Below, one piece after another: positions 32,667 through 42,188 of a DNA stretch of 64,000 nt. Numbering within the stretch: the stretch's first letter is position 1; each line of letters begins with the position of its first letter. The position numbers and the translations under genes were made by a program. The stretch is from the NCBI GenBank assembly GCA_965214585.1, contig OZ243957.1:2108001-2172000 (forward strand), given 5' to 3'. The notes under the pieces are model-generated. The model did no database searches, had not been told where the DNA came from, and saw only the letters and a program-made list of their open reading frames with translations. The stretch is from JAHCHG01 sp965214585. GTDB lineage: Bacteria > Acidobacteriota > Blastocatellia > Pyrinomonadales > Pyrinomonadaceae.

Positions 32667-35180
32667 TTAGATTTCTCTGCCTTCTTCGGCTTCCTGCAAC
32701 GCTTCGTATGCTTTTCTCAAAACAGGTCGGGCGCGTTTGCTGCCGTCCGGTTCGCCGATGTAGCCTTCGGCAACGAGCGCGTCTAAAATCGCGGCGGCAC
32801 GTCCGTAGCCGATTCGCAAATGACGCTGCAATTGCGAAGTCGAAGCGCGTTTCAAGCTGACAACGGTTCGCAGAGCGTCTGCGAATAATTCGTCGTTTCT
32901 GCCCGGAAGATCGCCCGAATCGTCCAATTCTTCTTCCGATTTCGTAATCGTCTGATCGTATTCGGGATTTCCCTGACTTTTTATGTGCGAAACGATTTTA
33001 TGAATTTCCTTCTCGTCAACATACGCGCCGTGAACGCGCAAAATCCGCGAAGTCTGCGGCGGCTTGAAAAGCATATCGCCTTTGCCAAGCAGATATTCCG
33101 CGCCGTTTGTGTCGAGAATCGTGCGCGAATCAATTTTTGACGAAACGCGGAACGAAATTCTCGAAGGGAAATTTGCTTTAATTAAGCCTGTAATCACGTC
33201 AACCGAAGGTCTCTGTGTTGCCAAAACAAGATGAATTCCGACGGCGCGAGCCATCTGCGCGAGGCGCGTGATCGAAGTTTCGACCTCCTTGCCCGAAACC
33301 ATCATCAGATCGGCGAGTTCGTCAATGATTATCACAATATACGGCAGATTTTTATACGGATTTCCTTCTTCGTCGAGTTCGCCCGCAGCCTTTCTGCGAT
33401 TGACTTCCGTGTTGTAACCGTCAATGTTTCGCACGCCCCAGCCCGCAAGGTCTTTGTAGCGGCGTTCCATTTCGGAAACCGCCCATTTGAGCGAAATTGC
33501 GGCGCGTTTCGGGTCGGTAATGATCGGCGTGGCAAGATGCGGAATGTCGGCGTAAAGTCCGAGTTCGAGGCGTTTCGGATCAACCATTATGAATTTTACT
33601 TCGTCCGGTTTCGCTTTATAAAGAATCGAAACGACCAGAGAATTTACGCCGACTGATTTTCCCGCGCCGGTTGCGCCCGCGATTAATAGATGCGGCATTT
33701 TTGCGAGATCAGCGATGTAATTCGAGCCGTTGATGGTTTTGCCGAGCGCGATTGTCAGAAGGGAATTCGACTTTTTGAACTTTGCCGATTCGACGACTTC
33801 GCGCAGAAAAATCGTTTCGCGCTCTTTGTTCGGAACTTCGATTCCGACGACGGCTTTGCCCGGAATGCGGTCAATGCGGATTGATTCGGCTTTCAGCGCG
33901 AGGCACAGATCGTCGGACAAACTCGTTACGCGCGAATACTTTACGCCCGGATCGGGTTTGAATTCATAAGTCGTCACAACCGGACCTTGACAAATGTGCA
34001 TCACGCGCCCGGTGACGTTAAATTCTTTGGTTTTGCCGGTCAAATCCTGCGCGACAGCGAGAAGTTCTTCATCCTTCTGCTCGATGTGCGGCGGCGGCGC
34101 GGTTAAAAATTCGGATTCGGGCAGAACGTAATTTGCAAAATCCTGCGGTTCTTGATCTTCAAAATCGGCTTCGTCCTCTTCATCAACAGATTCTTCGACA
34201 AAATCTTCGTCATCTTCATCAACTTGCGCTGCGAGCAAATCCGCGTCGAGTTCGCCGGTTTCTTGCATCGGCTGAATCGGAATTTTATCGGCTTCGGCTT
34301 CGGCAGCAAGATCAATCGGCTTTTCCTTTTTTTCCTCTTCGGATGTGGAAATTGTCGGAACTTCGATTTCTTCTTTCGTTTCGGCAGTTGGTTTTTCTTT
34401 CGCTTCGGTTTCGGAAGATTTCTCGAACCGAGAGAAAACCGACGAAACTTTATCGCCCGCAGTTTCGGTCTTTTCCTTTAAGTTTGTCAGAGTTTCGCCA
34501 AGTGAAATGGTCGGTTTTTTGCGTTCCGGTTTGTCTTCTTCTCTGGCTTCGCGGCGTTTTTCCGCCCGTTCGAGTGCTTCCGCGTTTCTTTTTTCGCGCC
34601 AATTTTTATAGCCTTTAAAGTATGGAGCAAAACGAATCTGGAAATTTTCCCAAGCCAAGCCGAAATCGCTGACAAACGAAACAAACGAAAAACTCGTAAT
34701 CAGCAAAAGCGAAGTTGCAAAAATTGCCAAAAGCAAAATGCCCGCGCCGATTACGCTCAACAGCCACGAAAAGGTTTGAGCGACAAACGCGCCCATAATT
34801 CCGCCGGATAAACCGAAAAGAGAAGCGAGTCCGGCGGCTGAAATTATAAACAGAATGAATCCGAAAACGCGGCTGAAAGAGGTCGGCAAATCCTTCGAGC
34901 GTATAAAACGCCACGCCGCCAAGCCAAGCAGAATCGGCAGAAAATACGCCGTTAAGCCGACGGCTTGAAACAAAATATCCGCGATATACGCGCCGACAAC
35001 TCCGACCCAATTCTGAGTTTCGCCGGAACTGCTCGTATTAAGCGAAGGATCGTTTGAGCTAAAAGTTATAAGACTGAGAAATATTAAAACCGCCAATGCC
35101 GAAAGAATAACCGCGACAATTTCGTTTGCCCTCGAAAAATCCCTCGGAGTTGCCGTATTTTTTGCGGTTCGTGTTGCCAT
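32667..35180 (-). CDS. ftsK: DNA translocase FtsK/SpoIIIE
   Basis: 837 residues. About four N-terminal transmembrane helices are followed by a long acidic/charged linker (residues ~200-360, rich in Glu and Asp). Then comes the motor: Walker A GATGAGKSVGVNS near residue 505, Walker B-type IVIIIDELADLMM, and LVLATQRPSVDVITG. The C-terminal winged-helix gamma domain (ASTSQLQRHLRIGYGRAAAI) reads orientation sequences. It pumps chromosomal DNA through the division septum. Complete and normal in length. Confidence 0.95.
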   Translation of the reverse strand: MATRTAKNTATPRDFSRANEIVAVILSALAVLIFLSLITFSSNDPSLNTSSSGETQNWVGVVGAYIADILFQAVGLTAYFLPILLGLAAWRFIRSKDLPTSFSRVFGFILFIISAAGLASLFGLSGGIMGAFVAQTFSWLLSVIGAGILLLAIFATSLLLITSFSFVSFVSDFGLAWENFQIRFAPYFKGYKNWREKRNAEALERAEKRREAREEDKPERKKPTISLGETLTNLKEKTETAGDKVSSVFSRFEKSSETEAKEKPTAETKEEIEVPTISTSEEEKKEKPIDLAAEAEADKIPIQPMQETGELDADLLAAQVDEDDEDFVEESVDEEDEADFEDQEPQDFANYVLPESEFLTAPPPHIEQKDEELLAVAQDLTGKTKEFNVTGRVMHICQGPVVTTYEFKPDPGVKYSRVTSLSDDLCLALKAESIRIDRIPGKAVVGIEVPNKERETIFLREVVESAKFKKSNSLLTIALGKTINGSNYIADLAKMPHLLIAGATGAGKSVGVNSLVVSILYKAKPDEVKFIMVDPKRLELGLYADIPHLATPIITDPKRAAISLKWAVSEMERRYKDLAGWGVRNIDGYNTEVNRRKAAGELDEEGNPYKNLPYIVIIIDELADLMMVSGKEVETSITRLAQMARAVGIHLVLATQRPSVDVITGLIKANFPSRISFRVSSKIDSRTILDTNGAEYLLGKGDMLFKPPQTSRILRVHGAYVDEKEIHKIVSHIKSQGNPEYDQTITKSEEELDDSGDLPGRNDELFADALRTVVSLKRASTSQLQRHLRIGYGRAAAILDALVAEGYIGEPDGSKRARPVLRKAYEALQEAEEGREI

Positions 35181-35203
35181 TATTGCACTAAATTAATTTT
35201 TTC

Positions 35204-35317
35204 AACCACATAGAAATACAGGAAACACAGATAAGAAAATTTAGAATAAAAATGCGGGTATTTTAAGATGCCGAGCAATAAATAAAAGCCCTATATTATC
35301 TATGTTTCTATGCGGTT
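35204..35317. repeat. Decamer-period inverted repeat locus before ftsK
   Basis: AACCACATAGAAATACAGG begins the left arm at 35204; the right arm ends with TATGTTTCTATGCGGTT at 35301-35317. As inverted repeats they match at about 15 of 17 positions. Units such as ACATAGAAAT and ACAGGAAAC step ~10 bases. It lies between the ftsK start and the prfB stop. Confidence 0.75.
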
Positions 35318-35359
35318 AAAAAAATTCTTATTTATAGTTTAACTTGCGTGTCAAGAAAA

Positions 35360-36473
35360 TTAGTCTTTTGATACTTTACCAATTTTCTTAAACAATAAAA
35401 ACTCTTTGATAAATTTGTCCAGATCGCCGTCCAGAATCGTTTCAACGTCGGAGCGTTCAAACTTTGTGCGCGTGTCTTTGACAAGGCGATACGGATGCAG
35501 AACGTAGTTGCGAATTTGCGAACCGAAGGAAATATCCTGCTTATTTGCTTCAAGTTCGGCGTTTTCCGCGAGTCTTTTTTCAAGTTCGAGTTCGTAAAGT
35601 TTCGAGCGCAGAACCTTCATCGCAACTTGTCTGTTTTGCAATTGCGAACGCTGATTTTGACAAGTTACGACAATTCCCGTCGGCGTGTGCGTGATGCGAA
35701 CCGCCGAATCCGTCGTATTAACGTGCTGACCGCCCGCGCCGGTTGAGCGATATGTATCCACGCGCAAATCTTTGTCGTTTATTTCAACTTCGATGTCTTC
35801 GTCAATTTCCGGCGTTACGAAAAGCGACGCAAAAGAAGTTTCGCGGCTTCCGCCCGAATTAAACGGAGAGATTCTGACAAGCCTGTGAACGCCCGCTTCC
35901 GCCGCTAAAAGTCCGTAAGCGAATTCGCCTTCAACGCGAAAAGTCGCCGATTTTATGCCCGCTTCGCTGCCCGCCTGTTCGTCTAAAATCTCGGTCTTGA
36001 ATTTTTTATTTTCCGCCCAGCGCAGATACATCCTCATCAGCATTTCCGCCCAATCCTGCGCGTCCGTTCCGCCCGCGCCCGATTGAATCTGGCAAATCGC
36101 ATTGTTCGCGTCCGTTTCGCCCGCGAGCAACGCTTCGGTTTCGGCTTCGTCAACTTCCTTTTCGAGTCTGACGATCAATTCGCTCAATTCCTTCACCGAA
36201 GCCTTGTCGGTTTCGGCAAATTCAAAAAGCACTTCCGCATCGGAAACATCCGTTTCAAATTTGTTCTGCGCTTCGAGTGCGCGTTCGACGCGGCTTCGCT
36301 TCTGCACGATCTTTTGCGCTTTTTCAGAATCGTCCCAAAAATCGGGCTGAGAAATCTGCGTTTCTAATTTTTTAAGTTCGGCTTCCTTCGTCGGCTGGTC
36401 AAAGAAACCTCCCAAGTTGTGTAACTTTTTCTTTTATTTCTTCGTATTTTATCTGCAAATCGTTTAATTCCAT
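35360..36473 (-). CDS. prfB: Peptide chain release factor 2, programmed +1 frameshift
   Basis: The gene starts at ATG 36473-36471 and reads 24 codons to CTT (36404-36402), where UGA at 36401-36399 blocks the zero frame. Skipping one base (T36401) continues with GAC at 36400 and gives about 370 residues. The frameshift site has the usual internal Shine-Dalgarno-like GGGAGG six bases before. RF2 features follow: SPF tripeptide in VRISPFNSGG and the GGQ loop in STGAGGQHVNTTDSAVR near residue 245. RF2 releases peptides at UAA and UGA and so regulates its own synthesis. Confidence 0.95.
36399..36413 (-). promoter_or_regulatory. prfB +1 frameshift signal
   Basis: On the minus strand the sequence reads GGGAGG TTT CTT TGA C. 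The CUU-UGA-C slippery stop and the SD-like GGGAGG three bases before CUU match the classical RF2 autoregulatory site. When RF2 is scarce the ribosome slips +1 and reads into the main frame. Confidence 0.95.
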
Positions 36474-36488
36474 TTTTCTTCAACTGAT

Positions 36489-36618
36489 TGGAGCGCGGGG
36501 CGTTCCCGCTTGCAACCGTTGCGCGAGCAACGGAAAACCGTTAATAACTTAAATGTTTAGAGCGACAACACATTTTTTCGCGCTACGCGCTCATTGCAAG
36601 CGGGACGCTTGCGCTCCA
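36489..36618. repeat. Large GC-rich inverted repeat upstream of prfB
   Basis: The left arm starts TGGAGCGCGGGGCGTTCC and continues CGCTTGCAA; the right arm is TTGCAAGCGGGACGCTT then GCGCTCCA, its imperfect inverse. A smaller palindrome CCGTTGCGCGAGCAACGG sits inside the left side. It separates prfB from lnt, and any prfB promoter must lie in or beyond it. Confidence 0.8.
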
Positions 36619-36681
36619 GTCCGATCTCATTTTCCTTTCAATTTTTTTCTAAAACTCAAAATCGAGAATGCTGTTTATTAT

Positions 36682-38382
36682 TTAACTTTCCAATATTTTA
36701 TCAGCACCCTCCATTACTGTCGGGTTTCTGCCTTTAAAGCTCAAAAGTAATAATCCTAAACTCAAAACCGAACAAAGCCAAGCGAACCAGTCGCCGTATT
36801 TCACATAAAATGTCTGCCCGCCGTCTGATTTTGAAATTGTCCAAACACGCGTGTCTTCCGTGTAAGGTTTCGCTTCGCCCGAAATTTCGCCGCGCTCGTT
36901 TATATGCGCCGTGATTCCGACGTTTGTAACGCGCAAAAGCGGGCGGTTTGTTTCGACGGCGCGAAAAACGGCGTTTGCCAGATGCTGACGCAAAACAGGC
37001 GTGTCGCCCAAATATCCGTCGTTTGTAATTTCAACTAAAACATCCGCGCCGTTTAATGCAAACTGCCGCGAAAGACTCGCAAAAGCCGATTCAAAACAGA
37101 TAACGATGCCGCCTTTCGCATCGCCGAACGGCATCAACTCATATTTTTCGCCAAACGCGAAATTTCCGACAAGCGGCGGCAAAATCTGCCCTAAAACTTC
37201 CGCCAACGGAACATATTCGCCAAACGGAACGAGGTGCATCTTATCATATTTGGCGATCTTTTCGCCCTTAGAATTGACCATTACGGCGGAATTATAATAC
37301 TGCCTCGCGCCCGCGACGGGTTCGGCGGAATTGAACAAAACCGATACGTTGTTTTTCATCGCAAAGTTCTTTAAAAACGCACGAAATTCCGCGTCGTCGG
37401 CATAAGAGAAATTCATCGGCGATTCGGGGAAGATGACGATTGTTCGTTGTTCGTTGTTCGTTGTTCGTTGTTTGCCCAATTTTTCCAGCGCGTCTTCAGC
37501 AAGTTTAACGTGGCGTTGGCGAAGTGCCTGCCATTTTTCGTAATCTAAACCACTCATCGGGACATTCGGCTGTAAGGCGATTACGACTGTTTTTGAATTT
37601 TTATCAAAAGGTTTGGAAACTCGATCATTTTCGATAGAAAAAAAACTTAATACAAGACTCAGGAAAAACCCTAAAAAAAGCGGTGAAATAATTATAAGTT
37701 GTTGTTTACCCGTAACAGTTTTCCACGCTTTTGATTTATTTTCTTTCGTAAAAAGCAGATAGGGAAAGGAAAAGGTAAAAATGCCGATGCCTAATTCCTG
37801 TTTCAAATAATTATGAAGCCATAAAATAAAAGTGCTTGGTAAAATAACTAAAAATCCGACCAAATAAACGCCGCCGATGCTTGCGTAATCGAGCGCGAAA
37901 CCGCTAAAAGCCTGTGAATAACCGACGGCGTTCCAGTTGTTTCCCGTCAGCCAATAGCGCAGAAATTCCGTTGCCGTCCATAAAAAAGGCGCGGACAAAA
38001 TGGCGCGAGTTCCGAAGCGTTTTAAAACGATAGAAAAACTCCAAGCGAAGATCGCGGGGAAAAACCCGACGATCAAAGCGGCGCATAAAAGCAGAACGTA
38101 AGCGATTGGCGCGGGAATTCCGCCGTAAGTCGTCATCGAAAACGTGAGCCACCAGCAGCTTCCGAAAAAAAATGTCGTTCCGAAAATCCAACCTAAAAAC
38201 AGAGATTTGACGGCGGACTCCTTTTCGCGCTCGACGGCGTAGAAAAACGGAATGAACGCAAACCACGCGACGAACCAAAAATCGAAATCGGGAAATGAAA
38301 GTATTAAAAGAATTGCCGAAAACAAAGCGAGAAGGCTGTTTTTCACAGACGGCAGAAAATTTTTTACGGGCGGAAATCTCAT
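36682..38382 (-). CDS. lnt: Apolipoprotein N-acyltransferase
   Basis: 566 residues. Six to eight N-terminal helices are followed by a periplasmic nitrilase-type domain and one last helix. The catalytic triad is visible: Glu in IFPESPMNFSYA (~317), Lys in KYDKMHLVPFGEYVP (~375) and Cys in GIVICFESAF (~427). Lnt adds the third acyl chain to lipoproteins, which fits the lipoproteins in this window. Unusually, a heptamer array at 37440-37474 lies in frame just before the catalytic Glu and encodes a polar GKQRTTNNEQRT-type insert. Confidence 0.93.
   Translation of the reverse strand: MRFPPVKNFLPSVKNSLLALFSAILLILSFPDFDFWFVAWFAFIPFFYAVEREKESAVKSLFLGWIFGTTFFFGSCWWLTFSMTTYGGIPAPIAYVLLLCAALIVGFFPAIFAWSFSIVLKRFGTRAILSAPFLWTATEFLRYWLTGNNWNAVGYSQAFSGFALDYASIGGVYLVGFLVILPSTFILWLHNYLKQELGIGIFTFSFPYLLFTKENKSKAWKTVTGKQQLIIISPLFLGFFLSLVLSFFSIENDRVSKPFDKNSKTVVIALQPNVPMSGLDYEKWQALRQRHVKLAEDALEKLGKQRTTNNEQRTIVIFPESPMNFSYADDAEFRAFLKNFAMKNNVSVLFNSAEPVAGARQYYNSAVMVNSKGEKIAKYDKMHLVPFGEYVPLAEVLGQILPPLVGNFAFGEKYELMPFGDAKGGIVICFESAFASLSRQFALNGADVLVEITNDGYLGDTPVLRQHLANAVFRAVETNRPLLRVTNVGITAHINERGEISGEAKPYTEDTRVWTISKSDGGQTFYVKYGDWFAWLCSVLSLGLLLLSFKGRNPTVMEGADKILES
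37440..37474. repeat. Heptamer array (TTGTTCG)5 inside lnt
   Basis: Four perfect TTGTTCG units and one TTGTTTG. On the coding strand they read as CGAACAA repeats and translate to a polar Gln/Arg/Thr/Asn run. Because 7 is not a multiple of 3, three units make one 7-residue period, and gain or loss of a single unit would shift the lnt frame. Confidence 0.9.
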
Positions 38383-38677
38383 TGACCGTATTTTAGCAAA
38401 AAAATTGTTTGTTGGTGAGTTGCAGCGGCTTTATTCAGAATAAAAATCAATCGTTAATTCACTTTGAAAGGTTTTTAATCAGATTGAACGGTCAAAATGA
38501 CAAAATTTGGAAACGGTGTCACGGGAAAAGTGACGGATTTTGTTATTCGGCGAATGGTTTTGGAAATTCAGGTCAGATTGGCAGTTTTCTGTTTTATTAA
38601 ACGAATGAACTGCATCATTTTGAACGAAAACGCCGATGCTGCCTAAACCGTCGGAAATACGGGATTTAAAAGTAGGA

Positions 38678-38837
38678 GAGCCTAGTCGAAAAGACTAGGC
38701 TCATATAGGAAGGAAAACTGTAGGAACGCTCGGAAGGTAGTCAAACACAGTGGCAAACCGCGTTTGAAGAAGTGTTGGCGGCAGGGTCTTGATTAAGTTA
38801 TCAAGCTAGCCGATATTAACTAATGCACGTTGCGTGC
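38678..38837. other. Cluster of strong hairpins in a 604-base gap
   Basis: The 604-base gap between lnt and the TPR gene contains no convincing gene. It holds GAGCCTAGTC/GACTAGGCTC (perfect 10-bp stem, GAAAA loop, 38678-38702), CTTGAT/ATCAAG (38788-38805) and GCACG/CGTGC (38825-38837). These could belong to a structured RNA. I compared by eye with SRP, 6S, tmRNA and RNase P cores and saw no match. Confidence 0.35.
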
Positions 38838-38986
38838 CAAAAGTTAAAACCAACATAAAGTATCGGCGGGAAAATTCTTTAAAGTCAATAAATATCGAAT
38901 AAAAAAGATATTTTAACTTTGAAAATCCTAGTAAATTGTCAAATTGTTCAGCGTTTTTCAACCTTATCTTTAAACCAAAAGTTACA

Positions 38987-40735
38987 CTATTTGGAACATC
39001 TCTCGACTTGTCGCTCCAAACCGGCGGCATCGGCGTTTTCAGAGTTAATTTCCAGAGCCGATGCGGTATAATTCTTCGCTTGCAGGCAGTCGCCTTTTTC
39101 GAGATAAATTTTACCGAGCGCAACGTGCGCGTCAATCAGGCGATTATCCCAAAAAGTTGCCGTTCTGAATGAACTGACCGCTTGTTCCAGATCGCCGCGC
39201 CGCAGATGAAGTTTGCCAAGCAGCAAATATGCCTGCGCGTTCATCAGATCGCTCACCAGAATCTTTCGCAAAATTGCCATTGCTTCGTCGTCGCTTCCGT
39301 TTTTGTAAAGCGTCTGTGCTTCCTGCAAAAGAGAATCAGTTCCGCTTACGGCAGTTTGCACGGGCGCGTTTTGATTTTTGATCAAAACAACGCTGACAAA
39401 ATCCTTTCTCGAAGGCTGTTCAACCCGCAAATCAATATTTTTTAGCGAACGCGCGTCCTGCCAGTCTTTTTCGAGATTGGCGTATCTGTTTCCGGCGGTC
39501 AGAAAACGTCTCGCCTGATTGTCAATATCTTCGGCAGATTCGTCGCCGATCTGCTTTAATCCTTTGGCAAGCAGAAAATACGATTCGCCGTCGCGCGGAT
39601 TGCCCGCCAAAATCGGACGAAGCTGCTCGACGGCATCGTTATATTTATTTTTCAAAAACAGAGCGACGGCGTAATTAAACTTCGCGTCGGTTTTCTCGGC
39701 AGCAGAATCCGCCGCTTTTTTCAGAAATTCGATTCCTTCGGCAAGCAGTCCCGCCGCTTTTGCATCATTTCGTTCGGCACGCGAAGCCTGCACCGCAATT
39801 GCGCCCAGCGTGTTGTAAACGCTCGTTAATTTCAAATCGTCGGCAAGCGGACGCAAAACGGCAAGTGCCTGCTCGTAATTTTTCTGCTGCCATTGAATCA
39901 AACCCGTATAAAACGCCGCTTCCGCATATTGCGGAGTTTCCTGCGGAACGCGCGAAAAATATTCAATCGCGTCGGTATTTTTCTGGGCATTTAAATAAAA
40001 ATGACCGAGTTCGAGCGCGGCATCCGCATAAATTTTTCCTTCTTTTTCCTCGGAATATATCCGCAGAGCATTTTTGAAAAAATTCGCCCGCGTATCGCTT
40101 TCGCCCGCCGGTGTCAGCAAACCTTTGATGTATGCCTCAAATGCTCTCGCCGGAACTTTATTGGCAGTTTCGATAAACTGATTTTGCGAAAACGGCAGAA
40201 CCTTATCGCGCTGATACAAAATCTGGTAAGCGACCTGCCCTTGAACCGTCTGCAAATTTTGCAGAGCGTCGCTCAGATTTATATCGCGCGTGATTCGCCT
40301 TCCGTCGGGAAGCTGTTCGCTCAAAAATCTTCCTTCGTTGACGCTGATGATTTTCGCCGTAACCGTAATGCTCGCCGCAATATCGCCCTGCGCCGGAGCG
40401 ATGTTGTAATCGCCCGCGATCAAAAGCGTCGCGCCCGATTCACGCGCCAGTTTCAGCGAAGTCGCAAGGCTCGGCAAAATCGTCAGAGGCACGCCGACGC
40501 GTTGCTGCACGATCTTTCGTTCCTGATTTGAAACGACATCAAGCGACGGAACTTTCAGCAAATCCGCCAAAGCATCGGCGAAACTTTCTCCGACCCAGTT
40601 AAATTCCGCTTTTCCCGAAGTATTTTCAAACGGCAGAATCAAAACTCTGTCCGTCTTCTGCTGAACGGCTTGCGCCTGCACAAAAGTTACGGCAAAAGAC
40701 GCAAATAAAACTATAAAAAGTAACTTTTTAAACAT
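38987..40735 (-). CDS. Secreted TPR-repeat protein
   Basis: 582 residues from ATG at 40735 (GGAAAG ribosome-binding site); TTG at 40747 is the site's own region. A signal peptide ending VQAQ is followed by an N-terminal alpha/beta domain of the FlgO/CsgG-like type (VLILPFENTSGKAEFNWVG, LADLLKVPSLDVVSNQER). From about residue 220 TPR units follow (AALELGHFYLNAQKNTDAIE, AYLLLGKLHLRRGDLEQAV, AHVALGKIYLEKGDCLQA). It is likely a periplasmic scaffold; the partner is unknown. Confidence 0.82.
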   Translation of the reverse strand: MFKKLLFIVLFASFAVTFVQAQAVQQKTDRVLILPFENTSGKAEFNWVGESFADALADLLKVPSLDVVSNQERKIVQQRVGVPLTILPSLATSLKLARESGATLLIAGDYNIAPAQGDIAASITVTAKIISVNEGRFLSEQLPDGRRITRDINLSDALQNLQTVQGQVAYQILYQRDKVLPFSQNQFIETANKVPARAFEAYIKGLLTPAGESDTRANFFKNALRIYSEEKEGKIYADAALELGHFYLNAQKNTDAIEYFSRVPQETPQYAEAAFYTGLIQWQQKNYEQALAVLRPLADDLKLTSVYNTLGAIAVQASRAERNDAKAAGLLAEGIEFLKKAADSAAEKTDAKFNYAVALFLKNKYNDAVEQLRPILAGNPRDGESYFLLAKGLKQIGDESAEDIDNQARRFLTAGNRYANLEKDWQDARSLKNIDLRVEQPSRKDFVSVVLIKNQNAPVQTAVSGTDSLLQEAQTLYKNGSDDEAMAILRKILVSDLMNAQAYLLLGKLHLRRGDLEQAVSSFRTATFWDNRLIDAHVALGKIYLEKGDCLQAKNYTASALEINSENADAAGLERQVERCSK

Positions 40736-40744
40736 ATTTCTTTC

Positions 40745-40778
40745 CAAAATAAAAAATTCGCTTAGAATCTAAGCGAAT
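40745..40778 (-). terminator. Terminator of tRNA-Glu
   Basis: ATTCGCTTAGA and TCTAAGCGAAT make a perfect 11-bp stem with a one-base centre (40756-40778). On the minus strand it is followed by TTTTTTATTTT, and it lies ~58 bases after the tRNA 3' end. Confidence 0.75.
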
Positions 40779-40836
40779 AGGTTTAATAAATATGATGCAG
40801 ATTTTTTGCGAGATGATGCAGACGAATAAAAAAAGT

Positions 40837-40912
40837 GGCGACCCGTACGGGACTCGAACCCGTGTTGCCGCCGTGAAAGGGCGGTGTCCTAACCACTAGA
40901 CGAACGGGTCGC
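40837..40912 (-). tRNA. tRNA-Glu (anticodon UUC)
   Basis: The minus strand folds into a full cloverleaf. Acceptor GCGACCC pairs with GGGTCGC, the anticodon loop reads CCTTTCAC (UUC), and the T-loop has GGTTCGAGTCC. The sequence around the anticodon (GACACCGCCCTTTCACGGCGG) matches the glutamate tRNA pattern. The CCA end is not encoded. It is the only tRNA in the window. Confidence 0.97.
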
Positions 40913-41167
40913 AAACGGTTTGAAGTAAAAACTCCGGTCAAAAAGAGAAAAAAAACATCCCGATTTCAAATATCACGCTTCTCTCTTACAAAGCGAAAAA
41001 GTAGAATAGCGTATGAGTTTTTTCGTGTCAAACGCGCCCGCATAATTTTTCACCTCTGATTTTTTATGTGCCTTAAATGATATGACTAAAATCAATCGCT
41101 GCGCGAAATACAGAGAATTGTTTTTACGGGAAAATTCTGAAAAAGAGCCGCAGACAACCAAGCCGTA

Positions 41168-41428
41168 TTATTCTTCGATTACGTCCGCCCAGATTTCGGT
41201 TTCCTCTTCAAAATCGTCAAAGACCGACTCGATTATTTTTGTCTGATCGGCAATCTGCGCTTCGGCATTTTTCAGTTTCCGGGTCAAATAACTGCATTGC
41301 ATTTCTAAATGGCGCAGGCGTTTTTTCTGGTCTTTGTCCATTCTTTCCAGATAAATCATATAAAAAAACTGCAAACCCGCAACTCCTGCCAAAGACAGCG
41401 CAAGACCAATTAATACATAGATCGTCAT
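41168..41428 (-). CDS. Membrane-anchored coiled-coil protein
   Basis: 86 residues: one N-terminal transmembrane helix (IYVLIGLALSLAGVAGLQFFY), then a charged coiled coil (KKRLRHLEMQCSYLTRKLKN, AEAQIADQTKIIESV) and an acidic end. The plan resembles PspB-type or envelope-stress small proteins, but I cannot assign a family. It is transcribed alone and away from the DUF6941-like gene. Confidence 0.65.
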   Translation of the reverse strand: MTIYVLIGLALSLAGVAGLQFFYMIYLERMDKDQKKRLRHLEMQCSYLTRKLKNAEAQIADQTKIIESVFDDFEEETEIWADVIEE

Positions 41429-41623
41429 AGCTTATAACCCGCAAAAATCAAATTTATTTTTTTTAAGGATTCGATTATAACCTTGACCAACTCGAAAGGA
41501 AAAGCCAAAATCTGTTAATAAATAAAAATCTGACCGAAATTTATGCGAAATAATTTGTTTAATAACACTTTTATAAAAGAAAATCTTTAAAATTCCGCGC
41601 CGGTTTTGGTGCGCGAACAATTT

Positions 41624-42058
41624 ATGAATAATCAAAATTTACAACTCGTCTATACTCTTTTATGCGATGACGTGCGGCTGGAGATGGGCAACAAAATTTC
41701 CCTGATGGGAATTTTCCAAAACATTATGGTCGAAAAACTGCCCGTGTCCCTGATAAAATTCGCCGTGATAAATCATTGGCGCGGCGAGGGAATTCATCAA
41801 ACCGAAGTTCGGATCGTATCGCCGGACAAAAATAACATTGTCGTTACTTCTCAACCGACGCAGGTTGAACTTTCGCAAGGCGGTTTTACCGACAATGTGA
41901 GTTTTTTCGTCAATGTCGTTTTTCAAACGGCGGGAACTTACTGGATACAGACTTTTGCCAACACGGTCTTGGTCGAGGAACTTCCTCTGATTGTTACGGA
42001 CACGGGAAATATCAATGATATTCAGCCCGCCGAAGAAGTTTCCGAAACGGTAAATTGA
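41624..42058 (+). CDS. DUF6941-family protein
   Basis: 144 residues from ATG at 41624; the in-frame TTG at 41606 would add six. LVYTLLCDDVRLEMGNKISL followed by MGIFQNI is the family opening. The rest is a compact beta-sandwich (HQTEVRIVSPDKNNIVV, AGTYWIQTFANTVLVEELPL). The family is small, cytosolic, widespread in acidobacteria and cyanobacteria, and has no known function. A strong terminator follows. Confidence 0.8.
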   Translation: MNNQNLQLVYTLLCDDVRLEMGNKISLMGIFQNIMVEKLPVSLIKFAVINHWRGEGIHQTEVRIVSPDKNNIVVTSQPTQVELSQGGFTDNVSFFVNVVFQTAGTYWIQTFANTVLVEELPLIVTDTGNINDIQPAEEVSETVN

Positions 42059-42106
42059 TATGGATTTGTGATCTCCAATTGTTTTTCATCTTTTCGGGCG
42101 TTAAAT

Positions 42107-42147
42107 AAAAAAGGATTACCGCAGATTGATTTGCGGTAATCCTTTTT
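42107..42147 (+). terminator. Strong hairpin terminator
   Basis: A ~16-bp stem, AAAAAGGATTACCGCA with TGCGGTAATCCTTTTT, closes an 8-base loop and ends in a T run. It terminates the DUF6941-like gene. Confidence 0.9.
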
Positions 42148-42188
42148 AATAAAGCAATTACTTTTCGGATTTTTCACTTTTTGAAGAA

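Noticed and set aside
36398..36415. prfB start at TTG 36415 (MGGFFDQ)
   Set aside because: It is an artefact of the programmed frameshift; the true start is ATG 36473 with the internal UGA.
38409..38600. 63-codon ORF in the gap downstream of tRNA-distal lnt
   Set aside because: Low-complexity composition, no ribosome-binding site, no hydrophobic or domain pattern; alternative frames look equally good.
29359..38738. Shared 16-mer GGAACGCTCGGAAGGT at 29359 and 38723
   Set aside because: About one such pair is expected by chance in 64 kb, and flanks do not match.
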